Of a DNA stretch of 64,000 nucleotides, positions 26,918 to 34,029 are shown piece by piece. How positions within the stretch are numbered: position 1 is the stretch's first letter; every line of letters begins with the position of its first letter. Below the pieces are notes generated by a model. The model made no database searches. It was not told the DNA's origin and was given only the letters and a program-made list of their open reading frames with translations. The DNA comes from Amycolatopsis suaedae (GTDB taxonomy: Bacteria; Actinomycetota; Actinomycetes; Mycobacteriales; Pseudonocardiaceae): contig NZ_SFCC01000008.1 of the NCBI RefSeq assembly GCF_004214935.1, forward strand, positions 1 to 64,000. Reading direction: 5' to 3'. Position numbers and translations under genes: made by a program.

Positions 26918-28335
26918 GCGTCCGCCACCCGCTCGAAGGACACGCGGCGCCGCTCGACGTCGACCGCGGTCAGCCGCACCGTGACCCGGGCGCCCTCGAC
27001 GAAACCGGCGCCGGCGGCCTTGGTCAGCACCGGCGGGTCCTCGACCAGAACCTCGGCGCGGTTGTCCTCGGCACGCAGGACGACGGCGCCGAACGTGCCG
27101 CCGATGCGGCCGGCCAGCGTCCACGCCTCCACCTGGTCAAGGCAGGCCCGTTCGACCCGGCCGGCCAGGGTGTCCGACGCACTCATCAGCGCCGGCAGCT
27201 CGGCGAGGGCGTCCCGGACCCAGCCCGGGACCGGCCTGCCCGCGGTGACGGCGAGGCAGACCTCGGTGGCGAACCGGTCGACCAGCCTGCGGATCGGCGC
27301 GGTGACGTGCGCGTACGGCCCGCCGATCCCGGCGTGCGTGGTGATCTCCGGTGGCGTGCCGTCGAACGCCGTGTAGCCCGCGCCGCGCAGCAGCCGGGTG
27401 GAGTCGGCGTAGAGAGCCATCGACTCGGGCCGCGCCGGGTCGAGTCCGGCGAGGAGTTCGGCCACGGTGTGACCCTCGGGCCAGTCGATGCGCAGCGCGG
27501 CGGCCGACCGGCGCAGCCAGCCGACGGCACCGTCGTCGGCGGCGGGCAGGGTCCGCAGCACGCCGACGCCTGCCTCGGTCATGATCGACGCCGCGGCCAT
27601 GCCGGTGAGCAGGGAGATCTCGGCGTTCCACGCGTCGACGTCGTTACGCGGGCGGCGGGCCAGCTCCCAGCCGCCCGGCCCGGCGGTGATCTCCTGCTCG
27701 GGCAGCTGCGGTTCCAGCGCCCCGCGCTGGACGGCCAGCTCGCGACGCAGCCTGCCCACCTCGGGCAGGGCGGCGACCGACGGGTGCGGCCGTCCGGCGT
27801 CGAACGCGGCCTGCACGCCGTCGTAGTCGAACTGCTCGACCGAGCGGACCAGGGCCCGGCGCACGCGCACCGACACCGGCCTGGCGCCGGAGTCGGTGCC
27901 GATCGTCCACAGCACGGCGGGACGGACCTCGCCGGGCAGCAGGCTGGCGGCACCCTCCGACAGCACCGGCGGGTGGAGCGGGACGTTGCCGTCGGGCAGG
28001 TACAGCGTCTGGCCGCGGCGGCGGGCCTCCCGGTCGATCGCCCCGCCGGGTGCGACGAAGCAGGCGACGTCGGCGATGGCGTAGTGGACGCGGAAGCCGT
28101 CCCCGGCACGCTCGACGTGCAGTGCCTGGTCCAGGTCCTTCGCGCCCGGCGGGTCGATGGTGACCAGCGGCAGGGCGGTGGCGTCCTCGCGGTCGGCGGA
28201 CTGCGGCGGGTCCATGACCACGGCCTCGGCCTCGGCCAGGACGTCCGGCGGGAAACCGTCCGGGAGGGCGAGTTCGGTCCGCACCCGGACGAAGTCTCCG
28301 CCGGCCGGGTGGACCTGATGTCCTGGCGGGGCCAC
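26914..28335 (-). CDS. RNB-domain ribonuclease (RNase II/R family)
   Basis: 473 residues, shorter than RNase R (about 700-800), with the RNB catalytic domain spanning most of the protein. The metal-binding motif TIDPPGAKDLDQAL near residue 60 carries the aspartates that coordinate magnesium; HVTAPIRRLVDRFA near residue 345 is the second conserved block. A C-terminal region of about 90 residues resembles a small beta domain, while classical cold-shock and S1 domains are not obvious. Expected activity is 3'-to-5' RNA degradation. It overlaps the metal-receptor gene by 4 bp and starts 11 bp before the small SPOR-like gene ends. Confidence 0.88.
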   Translation of the reverse strand: MAPPGHQVHPAGGDFVRVRTELALPDGFPPDVLAEAEAVVMDPPQSADREDATALPLVTIDPPGAKDLDQALHVERAGDGFRVHYAIADVACFVAPGGAIDREARRRGQTLYLPDGNVPLHPPVLSEGAASLLPGEVRPAVLWTIGTDSGARPVSVRVRRALVRSVEQFDYDGVQAAFDAGRPHPSVAALPEVGRLRRELAVQRGALEPQLPEQEITAGPGGWELARRPRNDVDAWNAEISLLTGMAAASIMTEAGVGVLRTLPAADDGAVGWLRRSAAALRIDWPEGHTVAELLAGLDPARPESMALYADSTRLLRGAGYTAFDGTPPEITTHAGIGGPYAHVTAPIRRLVDRFATEVCLAVTAGRPVPGWVRDALAELPALMSASDTLAGRVERACLDQVEAWTLAGRIGGTFGAVVLRAEDNRAEVLVEDPPVLTKAAGAGFVEGARVTVRLTAVDVERRRVSFERVADA

Positions 28336-28345
28336 GCGGTCGAGC

Positions 28346-28543
28346 TTAGTCCCAGGCGGCGTCCTCGGCGTCGGCCTGACGGGTCCGCTCCCTGGCGATC
28401 TCCAGTGCGCGGCGTGCGGTGGCCTCGTCCGGGTACGGGCCGAGCAGGTCCACGCCGCGGGAGCGCTCGTGGTGCTCGACCTGGTTGGTGCGGGTGTTGT
28501 AGTACCAGCCCTCGTCGGGGCTGGGGTCCCTGTCGTCGGTCAT
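28346..28543 (-). CDS. Small SPOR-like conserved protein
   Basis: 65 residues, highly charged, with GWYYNTRTNQVEHHERSRG near the start and the aligned PYPDEATARRALEIARER helix. This is the small actinobacterial protein often labelled SPOR domain-containing; the function is not known. It has no signal peptide. It is 10 bp upstream of the RNB gene and could be its first operon member. Two DasR-like boxes lie 49-89 bp upstream of its ATG. Confidence 0.75.
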   Translation of the reverse strand: MTDDRDPSPDEGWYYNTRTNQVEHHERSRGVDLLGPYPDEATARRALEIARERTRQADAEDAAWD

Positions 28544-28591
28544 GCGTCCAGCGTCGCACCGTCCGGCCGGGTTGCGCCATTCGATGGGATT

Positions 28592-28632
28592 TGGTCTAGA
28601 CCCTTGACGTCGCCCTATTGGTCTAGTCCAAT
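28592..28632. promoter_or_regulatory. Pair of DasR/NagR-type operator boxes
   Basis: TTGGTCTAGACCC (28591-28603) and the palindrome ATTGGTCTAGTCCAAT (28617-28632), 27 bp apart, both match the GntR/HutC-type operator TGGTCTAGACCA known for DasR, the GlcNAc-responsive regulator of actinomycetes. TTGACG (28604-28609) lies between them and could be a -35 on the plus strand. The nearest genes are the SPOR-like gene (-) and the two-helix membrane protein gene (+); neither has a known link to chitin or GlcNAc. Confidence 0.6.
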
Positions 28633-28687
28633 CAATGGTCGGTGAGCGCCAGGCTTCGGGGTCGACGGCGGCGCAGGCCCCGGAGTT

Positions 28688-28736
28688 GAGCAAGGGAGCT
28701 TTACTAGCGAAGAAGGGTAGTAAAGCTCCCTTGCTC
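28688..28736. repeat. Hairpin repeat, copy 6 (between divergent genes)
   Basis: A perfect 19-bp stem, GAGCAAGGGAGCTTTACTA with complement, and the loop GCGAAGAAGGG. It is identical to copy 1 in stem core and loop. Unlike the other copies it lies between divergent starts, so it cannot be only a 3'-end terminator. Confidence 0.92.
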
Positions 28737-28852
28737 CCTTACGGGAGTGGCTGGTGGGGCCCGTGGGGCTGGTGGGACAGCGCACGCGGGACCGGTCCCC
28801 GGCCGGGAGCGCTACCGTCGCCACCGGCGAGCACGGCGGGCGGGAGCGGCGG

Positions 28853-29395
28853 ATGTGGATCGGGGACCGGGTCGGGATGCGGCTGGTTCACGTCACCGGC
28901 ATCGAGGCCCGCGCCAACCAGACCATCACCCGGTACACGGTGCAGATCGTGTGGGCGGACCGGCCGGCCGAGGGCGTCCGGACCGGGCGGGTGCGCTGCG
29001 CCGAATGCGGCACCTGGGTGAAATTCGAGATCCGCGACGCGGCGTCGACCCGCGCCCGCCGCCGGTGGCTGATCGCGGCGGGGGTGGTCTCGGCCGTCGT
29101 ACTGGCCGGGCTCGTCCTGCTGGTCACCCGGATCGACGACCTCGACCTCGGCGGCCTGGAGGCCTACCTCGGTCCCCTGCTCGGCATCGCGCTGGCGGCG
29201 CCGGTGATCGGCCTGGTCCTCGTCGGCACGTTCGCGCCGGCCATGGACGGCGTACGGCGGCCGGACGTCAAGCGGCAGTACCAGGTCCACCACGGCTTCC
29301 GGCCGTCCAGCCCGCGGTTGCTGTGGCGCAACCCGCCCGCGGTCGACGTCCCCGCCGGCCCGCGGATCGAGTACGACGACGCTCAGCGCCGGTAG
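28853..29395 (+). CDS. Two-helix membrane protein of unknown function
   Basis: 180 residues. A cytoplasmic-looking N-terminal half with a single CAEC pair (GRVRCAECGTWVKFEI, near residue 50) is followed by two membrane helices, RRWLIAAGVVSAVVLAGLVL near residue 82 and PLLGIALAAPVIGLVLVG near residue 108, and a basic C-terminal tail. No family is recognised. The ATG at 28853 has GGGAG six bases upstream; an earlier in-frame GTG at 28754 is less likely because it overlaps the repeat flank. It converges with the secretion operon, overlapping its last gene by 13 bp. Confidence 0.7.
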   Translation: MWIGDRVGMRLVHVTGIEARANQTITRYTVQIVWADRPAEGVRTGRVRCAECGTWVKFEIRDAASTRARRRWLIAAGVVSAVVLAGLVLLVTRIDDLDLGGLEAYLGPLLGIALAAPVIGLVLVGTFAPAMDGVRRPDVKRQYQVHHGFRPSSPRLLWRNPPAVDVPAGPRIEYDDAQRR

Positions 29396-30342
29396 CGGTA
29401 CGGGATCTCGGTCGACTCCTCGCCGGTGGGGCCGAACCCGCCCTCCCGCTTCGGCTGGGCGTTCTCGCCCAGTTCGTCGAACCAGCCGCGGGACGCCGCC
29501 GGGGTCCCACGGGGCGGGGTGGGCGGGACCGCGAACGGCTCGTCCAGGTCGGTGACCGGCCGGGCCGTCGGCGGCAGCGGCAGCTTGCCCGACGCCGTCT
29601 CCGCCGGTTGCTCGGCGGGCGCGGGCGGGGACGAGGTCACCGTCGACGCCGGCTCGGGCGGCGGCTCGGCGGCAGGCGGCGGCGCGGGCGGTTCGGCAGG
29701 CGGCGGCTCGGCACGGGCCGGCTCGGCGGGCGGCGGCTCCTTGGCCGCGTCGGCCACCGGCGGCGGCGCGGGGAACGGTGGCACGCGCTCCCCGCCGGGC
29801 GGGGTCGGCACGGTCTTCCACACCGGCGCCGGTGGCAGGTTGATCGGTACGGCGGGGGCCGGAGCGGCCGGGGGCGGCGCGGACCGGCCACCCCGCACGA
29901 TCGGGTCCAAAGTAGACACCAGCACCGTGGTGTTGGCCGGGTCGGTCACCCGGCGCCCGCTGCGCTCGCGGTAGACCATCTCGCCTTCGCTGTCGATCTC
30001 CACCAGGTAGCCCGCCTCGGCGAGCTGCTCCTCGTCGAGGTCGACCAGCCGCTCGTACCGCGAGGGCACCACCCGGTAGGTCGGCCAGGACACCCCGCGG
30101 TACGCACCGTGGAACTGCGCCAGCAACCCCACCAACTGCTGCTGCCACGGCAGCGACATCGACTCGGCCAGCGACCGCGGCAGCACGACGTAACCGCCGT
30201 CGACGCCGGGCAGCCCCTGGTTGAGGTAGTCGGCCAGCGGGGTGCTCGACGCCGGCGGACCGCCGTGCCGCGGCGCGGGCGGACCGAACAGATCCCTCGG
30301 GTCCTGCGCCTTCTTGGATCGCTTGCCGAACTTCTTGCCCAC
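29383..30342 (-). CDS. Proline-rich protein at the end of the T4SS-like operon
   Basis: 319 residues with three parts: a basic start (GKKFGKRSKKAQDPRDLFG), a folded region of about 110 residues (WQQQLVGLLAQFHGAYRGVS ... VDLDEEQLAEAGYLVEID), and a long Pro/Ala/Glu-rich, probably unstructured tail from about residue 150. There is no signal peptide or membrane helix, so it is probably cytoplasmic. The family is not recognised. The GTG at 30342 has AGGAG five bases upstream and lies 8 bp after the previous stop, so it belongs to the operon. A role in assembly or substrate handling is possible but not shown. Confidence 0.7.
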   Translation of the reverse strand: MGKKFGKRSKKAQDPRDLFGPPAPRHGGPPASSTPLADYLNQGLPGVDGGYVVLPRSLAESMSLPWQQQLVGLLAQFHGAYRGVSWPTYRVVPSRYERLVDLDEEQLAEAGYLVEIDSEGEMVYRERSGRRVTDPANTTVLVSTLDPIVRGGRSAPPPAAPAPAVPINLPPAPVWKTVPTPPGGERVPPFPAPPPVADAAKEPPPAEPARAEPPPAEPPAPPPAAEPPPEPASTVTSSPPAPAEQPAETASGKLPLPPTARPVTDLDEPFAVPPTPPRGTPAASRGWFDELGENAQPKREGGFGPTGEESTEIPYRYRR

Positions 30343-30350
30343 TCGATCTC

Positions 30351-31349
30351 CTAAACGCCGGGCCGGACGGCCTGCGGGACCAGCTCGTCCTCGTCCCACG
30401 AGACGTTCCTGGTGTGCACCGGAACCCCGGTCTGCTGCGCCTCCACCATTTTCCCATCACCCAGGTACATCGCCACGTGGTGGATGGTGCGCGGGTTGGA
30501 CGGGTCGTAGGCCCAGAACAGCAGGTCACCGGGCTGCGCGTCACGCACCGGCAGCATCGCGCCGGCCTTGTACTGGTCCCGGGAAACCCTCGGCAGGGTG
30601 ACGCCGGCCGCCTCGTACGCCCGCAGCATCAGGCCCGAGCAGTCGTAGGAGTTCGGCCCGGTCGCCCCCCACACGTACGGCTTTCCCTGCTCCCCCAAGG
30701 CGAACTGGATGGCCGCTGCCGCCGTCTGGCTCGGCGGCAGCAGCGTGCCGGTGCCCTCGCCACAGCCCGCGGCGTCGACGACCTGGCCGACGTTCTCCAC
30801 CAGGTGGACCGCCATCGGCTCCCAGTTGTGGTAGCGGTCCGGGAAGCCCGACCGCTCGACGGCCTGCGCCACGTCACCGGGACGGCGCTTGTCCCAGTCC
30901 GGCACCTTCTCCAGCACGTCGTAGAACTTGTTGACCTGGTACGGCGGGTCGGTCACCTGCGCGACCGTGCCCCAGCCCATCGACGGCCGCATCTGGAAGA
31001 TGCCCAGCGAGTCGCGGTCGCCGTAGTTGAGGTTGCGCAGCTTCGACTCGGTCATGCCCGCCTGGATGGCGATCTGCCACGCCCGCGGCGACAGGTTGCG
31101 CTGCTTGCCGATCTGGATGATCAGCTGCACGTGCCCGAGCTGCTCCTCGTCCAGCTTCGACGCCGCCTCGGCCGCCGAGTCCTGCTCGCCGGGCTGCGTC
31201 GGGCCGACCGCCGCGTCGCAACTGACGTTGGAGATCCCGCGGGCCTCCTGCTCGGCCTGCTCGGTGACCACGGTGGCGACGGTTCCGGTGGTGACCACCG
31301 CGGCGAACAACACGGCGACGATGACGCCGACGAGCACACCGATGCGCAC
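30351..31349 (-). CDS. VirB1-like cell-wall hydrolase (transglycosylase + NlpC/P60)
   Basis: 332 residues. One N-terminal membrane anchor (GVLVGVIVAVLFAAVVTTG), a lysozyme-like/transglycosylase region (GMTESKLRNLNYG, SLGIFQMRPSMGWGT; residues about 85-190, the glutamate of MTES as likely acid), and a C-terminal NlpC/P60 peptidase (NSYDCSGLMLRAYEA with the catalytic cysteine near residue 241, IHHVAMYLGDGKM with the histidine near 293). It is the same two-enzyme plan as CwlT of Tn916 and TcpG-type proteins, which open the wall for a conjugation channel. GTG start at 31349, 3 bp after the VirB8-like stop. Confidence 0.85.
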   Translation of the reverse strand: MRIGVLVGVIVAVLFAAVVTTGTVATVVTEQAEQEARGISNVSCDAAVGPTQPGEQDSAAEAASKLDEEQLGHVQLIIQIGKQRNLSPRAWQIAIQAGMTESKLRNLNYGDRDSLGIFQMRPSMGWGTVAQVTDPPYQVNKFYDVLEKVPDWDKRRPGDVAQAVERSGFPDRYHNWEPMAVHLVENVGQVVDAAGCGEGTGTLLPPSQTAAAAIQFALGEQGKPYVWGATGPNSYDCSGLMLRAYEAAGVTLPRVSRDQYKAGAMLPVRDAQPGDLLFWAYDPSNPRTIHHVAMYLGDGKMVEAQQTGVPVHTRNVSWDEDELVPQAVRPGV

Positions 31350-31352
31350 GGC

Positions 31353-31955
31353 TCAGCCCACCCGGTCGTAGGCCGATACCCGCCAGCCCACGTTCGTCTT
31401 CACCGCGGTGATCTTGAGTTTCGGTCCGTCCGTGGCGATCTCCGCCTCGACCGACGTCGTGAACGACTCGGTCGTGGCCGGTTCCCCGGTCACCTTCGAC
31501 GCCGGGATGTTGGCCAGGTCGACCGTGGCCAGCGTCGGCAGGTACTCCTCGGTGGTCAGCGGCCGCAGGTTGTCCAGCCACTGCTGCGGTGTCATGCCGT
31601 CGGGGTGGTTGGTCCAGGTGGTCGCCCACTGCTTGATCAGCGCGAGCGCCTCCGGCGCGGGCGGCGCCGTGGTCGGGGTGCGCAGCGGCTCGCTGAGCCT
31701 GGTCGGCAGCGGGCTGGCCGGGGCGCCCGGCCCCTTGCCGTCCGGCCGCGAACTGCTGGTGGTGCTCTGCTGACCGGCCACCGACGGCGTCGCGGGCGGC
31801 TTGTCACCGGCGAGCTTGGGCACCAGGATGCCGGTCGCCACCACGAGACCGACGAACACGACGATCGCGACCACCAGGTGGGTGGTGGACCTCAGCGGCC
31901 AGCCCCAGATCCTGCGGTAGACGGCCGCGCGGCCGCGGTTGGTTCGAATCGGCAT
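31353..31955 (-). CDS. VirB8/TcpC-like membrane protein
   Basis: 200 residues: a short basic cytoplasmic end, one membrane helix (HLVVAIVVFVGLVVATGILV, about residues 27-46), a Ser/Pro/Thr-rich linker, and an extracellular domain of about 105 residues ending KLKITAVKTNVGWRVSAYD, with the strand pattern of NTF2-like VirB8/TcpC proteins. In Gram-positive conjugation systems TcpC is the bitopic scaffold protein. The assignment rests on topology, size and place between VirB6-like and VirB1-like genes; sequence identity alone would be weak. The next gene starts after 3 bp. Confidence 0.65.
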   Translation of the reverse strand: MPIRTNRGRAAVYRRIWGWPLRSTTHLVVAIVVFVGLVVATGILVPKLAGDKPPATPSVAGQQSTTSSSRPDGKGPGAPASPLPTRLSEPLRTPTTAPPAPEALALIKQWATTWTNHPDGMTPQQWLDNLRPLTTEEYLPTLATVDLANIPASKVTGEPATTESFTTSVEAEIATDGPKLKITAVKTNVGWRVSAYDRVG

Positions 31956-31959
31956 CTGC

Positions 31960-34029
31960 TCACCTCACCGCGTGGTCGGTGTCGCGGGAATCGGCGACCT
32001 CCAGTCCCCGGGAGGGCCGGTAGAGCACGAACACGGACTTGCCGCCGACCACCTCGGGGTCGACCCGGCGCGGCGGGGTACGGGGCGCGGGCACCGGCTC
32101 GCTCCGGTTCGCCGACGTCACCGGCGGATCCATCCGCGAGGGCACCACGACCGGTTCCGCGTCGTCACCGCGGTCCCAGCGGCGGTCCGACACCGGCGCG
32201 GTGTCGACCCGCCTGCTCGGCGGCGGCGCGGGCAGTCCCAGCTGGTCACCGGGCCGCGCACCGGGCACGAATCCGCCGAACGCGGCCAGCCCGCCGCCAC
32301 CGGCGGGCAACGCGGGCACGTCGTCAGCTCCGCCGATCGCGGTCGCGCCCCCGCCACCCGGCCACGGCGCACCGGACCACGCCGCGGCGGGCCGGGCGTG
32401 CATCGAGCCGGCGCCGTCGAGCCGCTGTGCCGTGGCGAACACGGAAGCCTCGGGACGGAACCGGCCGCCCAGCGCGCCGACCGGGCCGCGGTTCTCCACC
32501 GGCGTGTCGTCGGTGTCGCGCACGTTCTGCCAGAACTCGTCCTGCGGCGTCGGGCCGTCCGGCTGCTTGCGGAACCTGGAGAACAGCCCGCCCCGCGGGG
32601 TCGGCACGGCCGAACCGACCATGCTGACCGACATCTCCACCATCTGCCACAGGCGCCGCGTCGGCTTGCCGACCAGGAACAGCAGGATGGTCACCAGGCC
32701 GGCCAGCGCCATCTGCACCAGCATCGACAACGCGCTGCCCTCGGCGAAAATGGCCTGCAGGATCAGCGCGTGCACACCGGCGAGCACGGACAGGATCACC
32801 AGGTTGAACGCCACCGCGGCGATCACCTTCGCCACCCGCCGCAGGATGTCGTGGTGCAGCAACGCCACCAGGCCGATCAACGGCGCGGTGAGCGTGAACA
32901 GCCGCACCAGCACCTGCGCCAGCAGCACGGCGGCCTTCGCGAACAGCTGGAACAGCGAGTACACCAGGCTCTGCAGGAACGCGAGGAACCCGGCGCCGGT
33001 GCGGCTGCCGTCCTCGCCGGTGAAGTAGCCGGTGGCCGGGCCGAGCTGCGTGGCGATGGCCTTGAACTCGGCCTTCTTCGCGTCGACGACCTCCTGCTTG
33101 GCGTCGTCGCCCGCACGCAGCTGGGCCCAGGTGAACGCCTGCGCGTCGAGCAGCCGCGGCCCGAAGTCCTTGGCCTGCTGGGCATCCGGCGCGCCGAACT
33201 CACCACGCAGCCAGTTGTTGTAGACGACCTGGGTGTGCAGCGTGGTCGGCAGCACGTGCCGCACCACCTGGTCCTGCGACTCGTCCACGAACCCCGCCTG
33301 GATGTTCGTGGTGGTCTGCACGATGACCCGGTCGATCTGGTCGTAGTAACGCAGCATCGCGAACGACGACGCCGCCAGCCACACCGCGGCCAGCGCGAAC
33401 AGGGCACGTTTGCTGACCGTCGACAGGTCGCCCCGCCAGATGTTGCGGAACAGCACGATGGCCAGCAGCAGCGCGGCGAGACCGAACAGCTGGGCGTAGA
33501 TGTTGTTGTAGACCTTCTCCGCGCCCGACTTGACCGCGTTGTACAGCGGGCTGAGCAGCCCGCCCTCCATCACGGTGTAGTGCAGCGAGTTCGTGGCACC
33601 GACGATGTTCTTGCCGATGTTGAACAGCTGGTTGCCGCCCCACGTGTCGATCGTGGAGTTCGGGTCGGTGATGCCCGACAACGGCCCGCAGTTGGTCTGG
33701 TAGACGTTCCAGACCATGCCGGCGTAGCTGTAGTCGACGTACGGGCTGCCCGCGGCGCCGTGCCCCTGCGCGGGGTCGAGCGCGCCGACCATGCCCGAAC
33801 CGGGCCGCTCCGGGTTGGGTGCCGCGCCACACTCGGCCGCGGCCGCCTGCGGTGCGGTGACCACGGCCTGCAGCGTGACCACGGCGATCGCCGCGAGCAT
33901 CGCCATCCGGCGGCGGCGCTGCTCGGGAGGTCTTTTCCGGCGGCGGCCACGCCGCAGCAGGTACCAGGCACCGGCCACTGCCAGGACCGCCAGCAGTGTG
34001 CTCAGCCCGGGATCACCTGAGCCGCTCAC
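31960..34029 (-). CDS. VirB6-like polytopic membrane protein
   Basis: 689 residues. An N-terminal anchor and basic patch, a second hydrophobic stretch resembling a signal (MAMLAAIAVVTLQAVVTA), then a long extracellular part with cysteines (ECGAAPNPERPG, YQTNCGPLSG), about five or more membrane helices between residues 170 and 460, including VAFNLVILSVLAGVHALIL, and a Pro/Arg-rich cytoplasmic tail of about 230 residues. Many helices plus a large loop and a long tail fit the VirB6/TraL/TcpH channel component. The GTG overlaps the VirB4 stop by 4 bp. Specific identity is inferred from the operon. Confidence 0.7.
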   Translation of the reverse strand: MSGSGDPGLSTLLAVLAVAGAWYLLRRGRRRKRPPEQRRRRMAMLAAIAVVTLQAVVTAPQAAAAECGAAPNPERPGSGMVGALDPAQGHGAAGSPYVDYSYAGMVWNVYQTNCGPLSGITDPNSTIDTWGGNQLFNIGKNIVGATNSLHYTVMEGGLLSPLYNAVKSGAEKVYNNIYAQLFGLAALLLAIVLFRNIWRGDLSTVSKRALFALAAVWLAASSFAMLRYYDQIDRVIVQTTTNIQAGFVDESQDQVVRHVLPTTLHTQVVYNNWLRGEFGAPDAQQAKDFGPRLLDAQAFTWAQLRAGDDAKQEVVDAKKAEFKAIATQLGPATGYFTGEDGSRTGAGFLAFLQSLVYSLFQLFAKAAVLLAQVLVRLFTLTAPLIGLVALLHHDILRRVAKVIAAVAFNLVILSVLAGVHALILQAIFAEGSALSMLVQMALAGLVTILLFLVGKPTRRLWQMVEMSVSMVGSAVPTPRGGLFSRFRKQPDGPTPQDEFWQNVRDTDDTPVENRGPVGALGGRFRPEASVFATAQRLDGAGSMHARPAAAWSGAPWPGGGGATAIGGADDVPALPAGGGGLAAFGGFVPGARPGDQLGLPAPPPSRRVDTAPVSDRRWDRGDDAEPVVVPSRMDPPVTSANRSEPVPAPRTPPRRVDPEVVGGKSVFVLYRPSRGLEVADSRDTDHAVR

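Larger units (their letters stand above)
28544..28852. other. Intergenic region with DasR-like boxes and hairpin repeat
   Basis: A 309-bp gap between divergent genes. It contains two boxes of the TGGTCTAGACCA type (28592-28632) with TTGACG between them, and copy 6 of the hairpin repeat (28688-28736). A frame opening at ATG 28635 runs through the repeat but lacks a ribosome site and normal codon pattern, so it is not called. Confidence 0.6.

Noticed and set aside
28635-29021. Possible leaderless gene starting at ATG 28635 just after the DasR-like boxes
   Set aside because: It runs through the hairpin repeat and then overlaps the 28853 gene in another frame; no ribosome site, no family and shadow-like composition.
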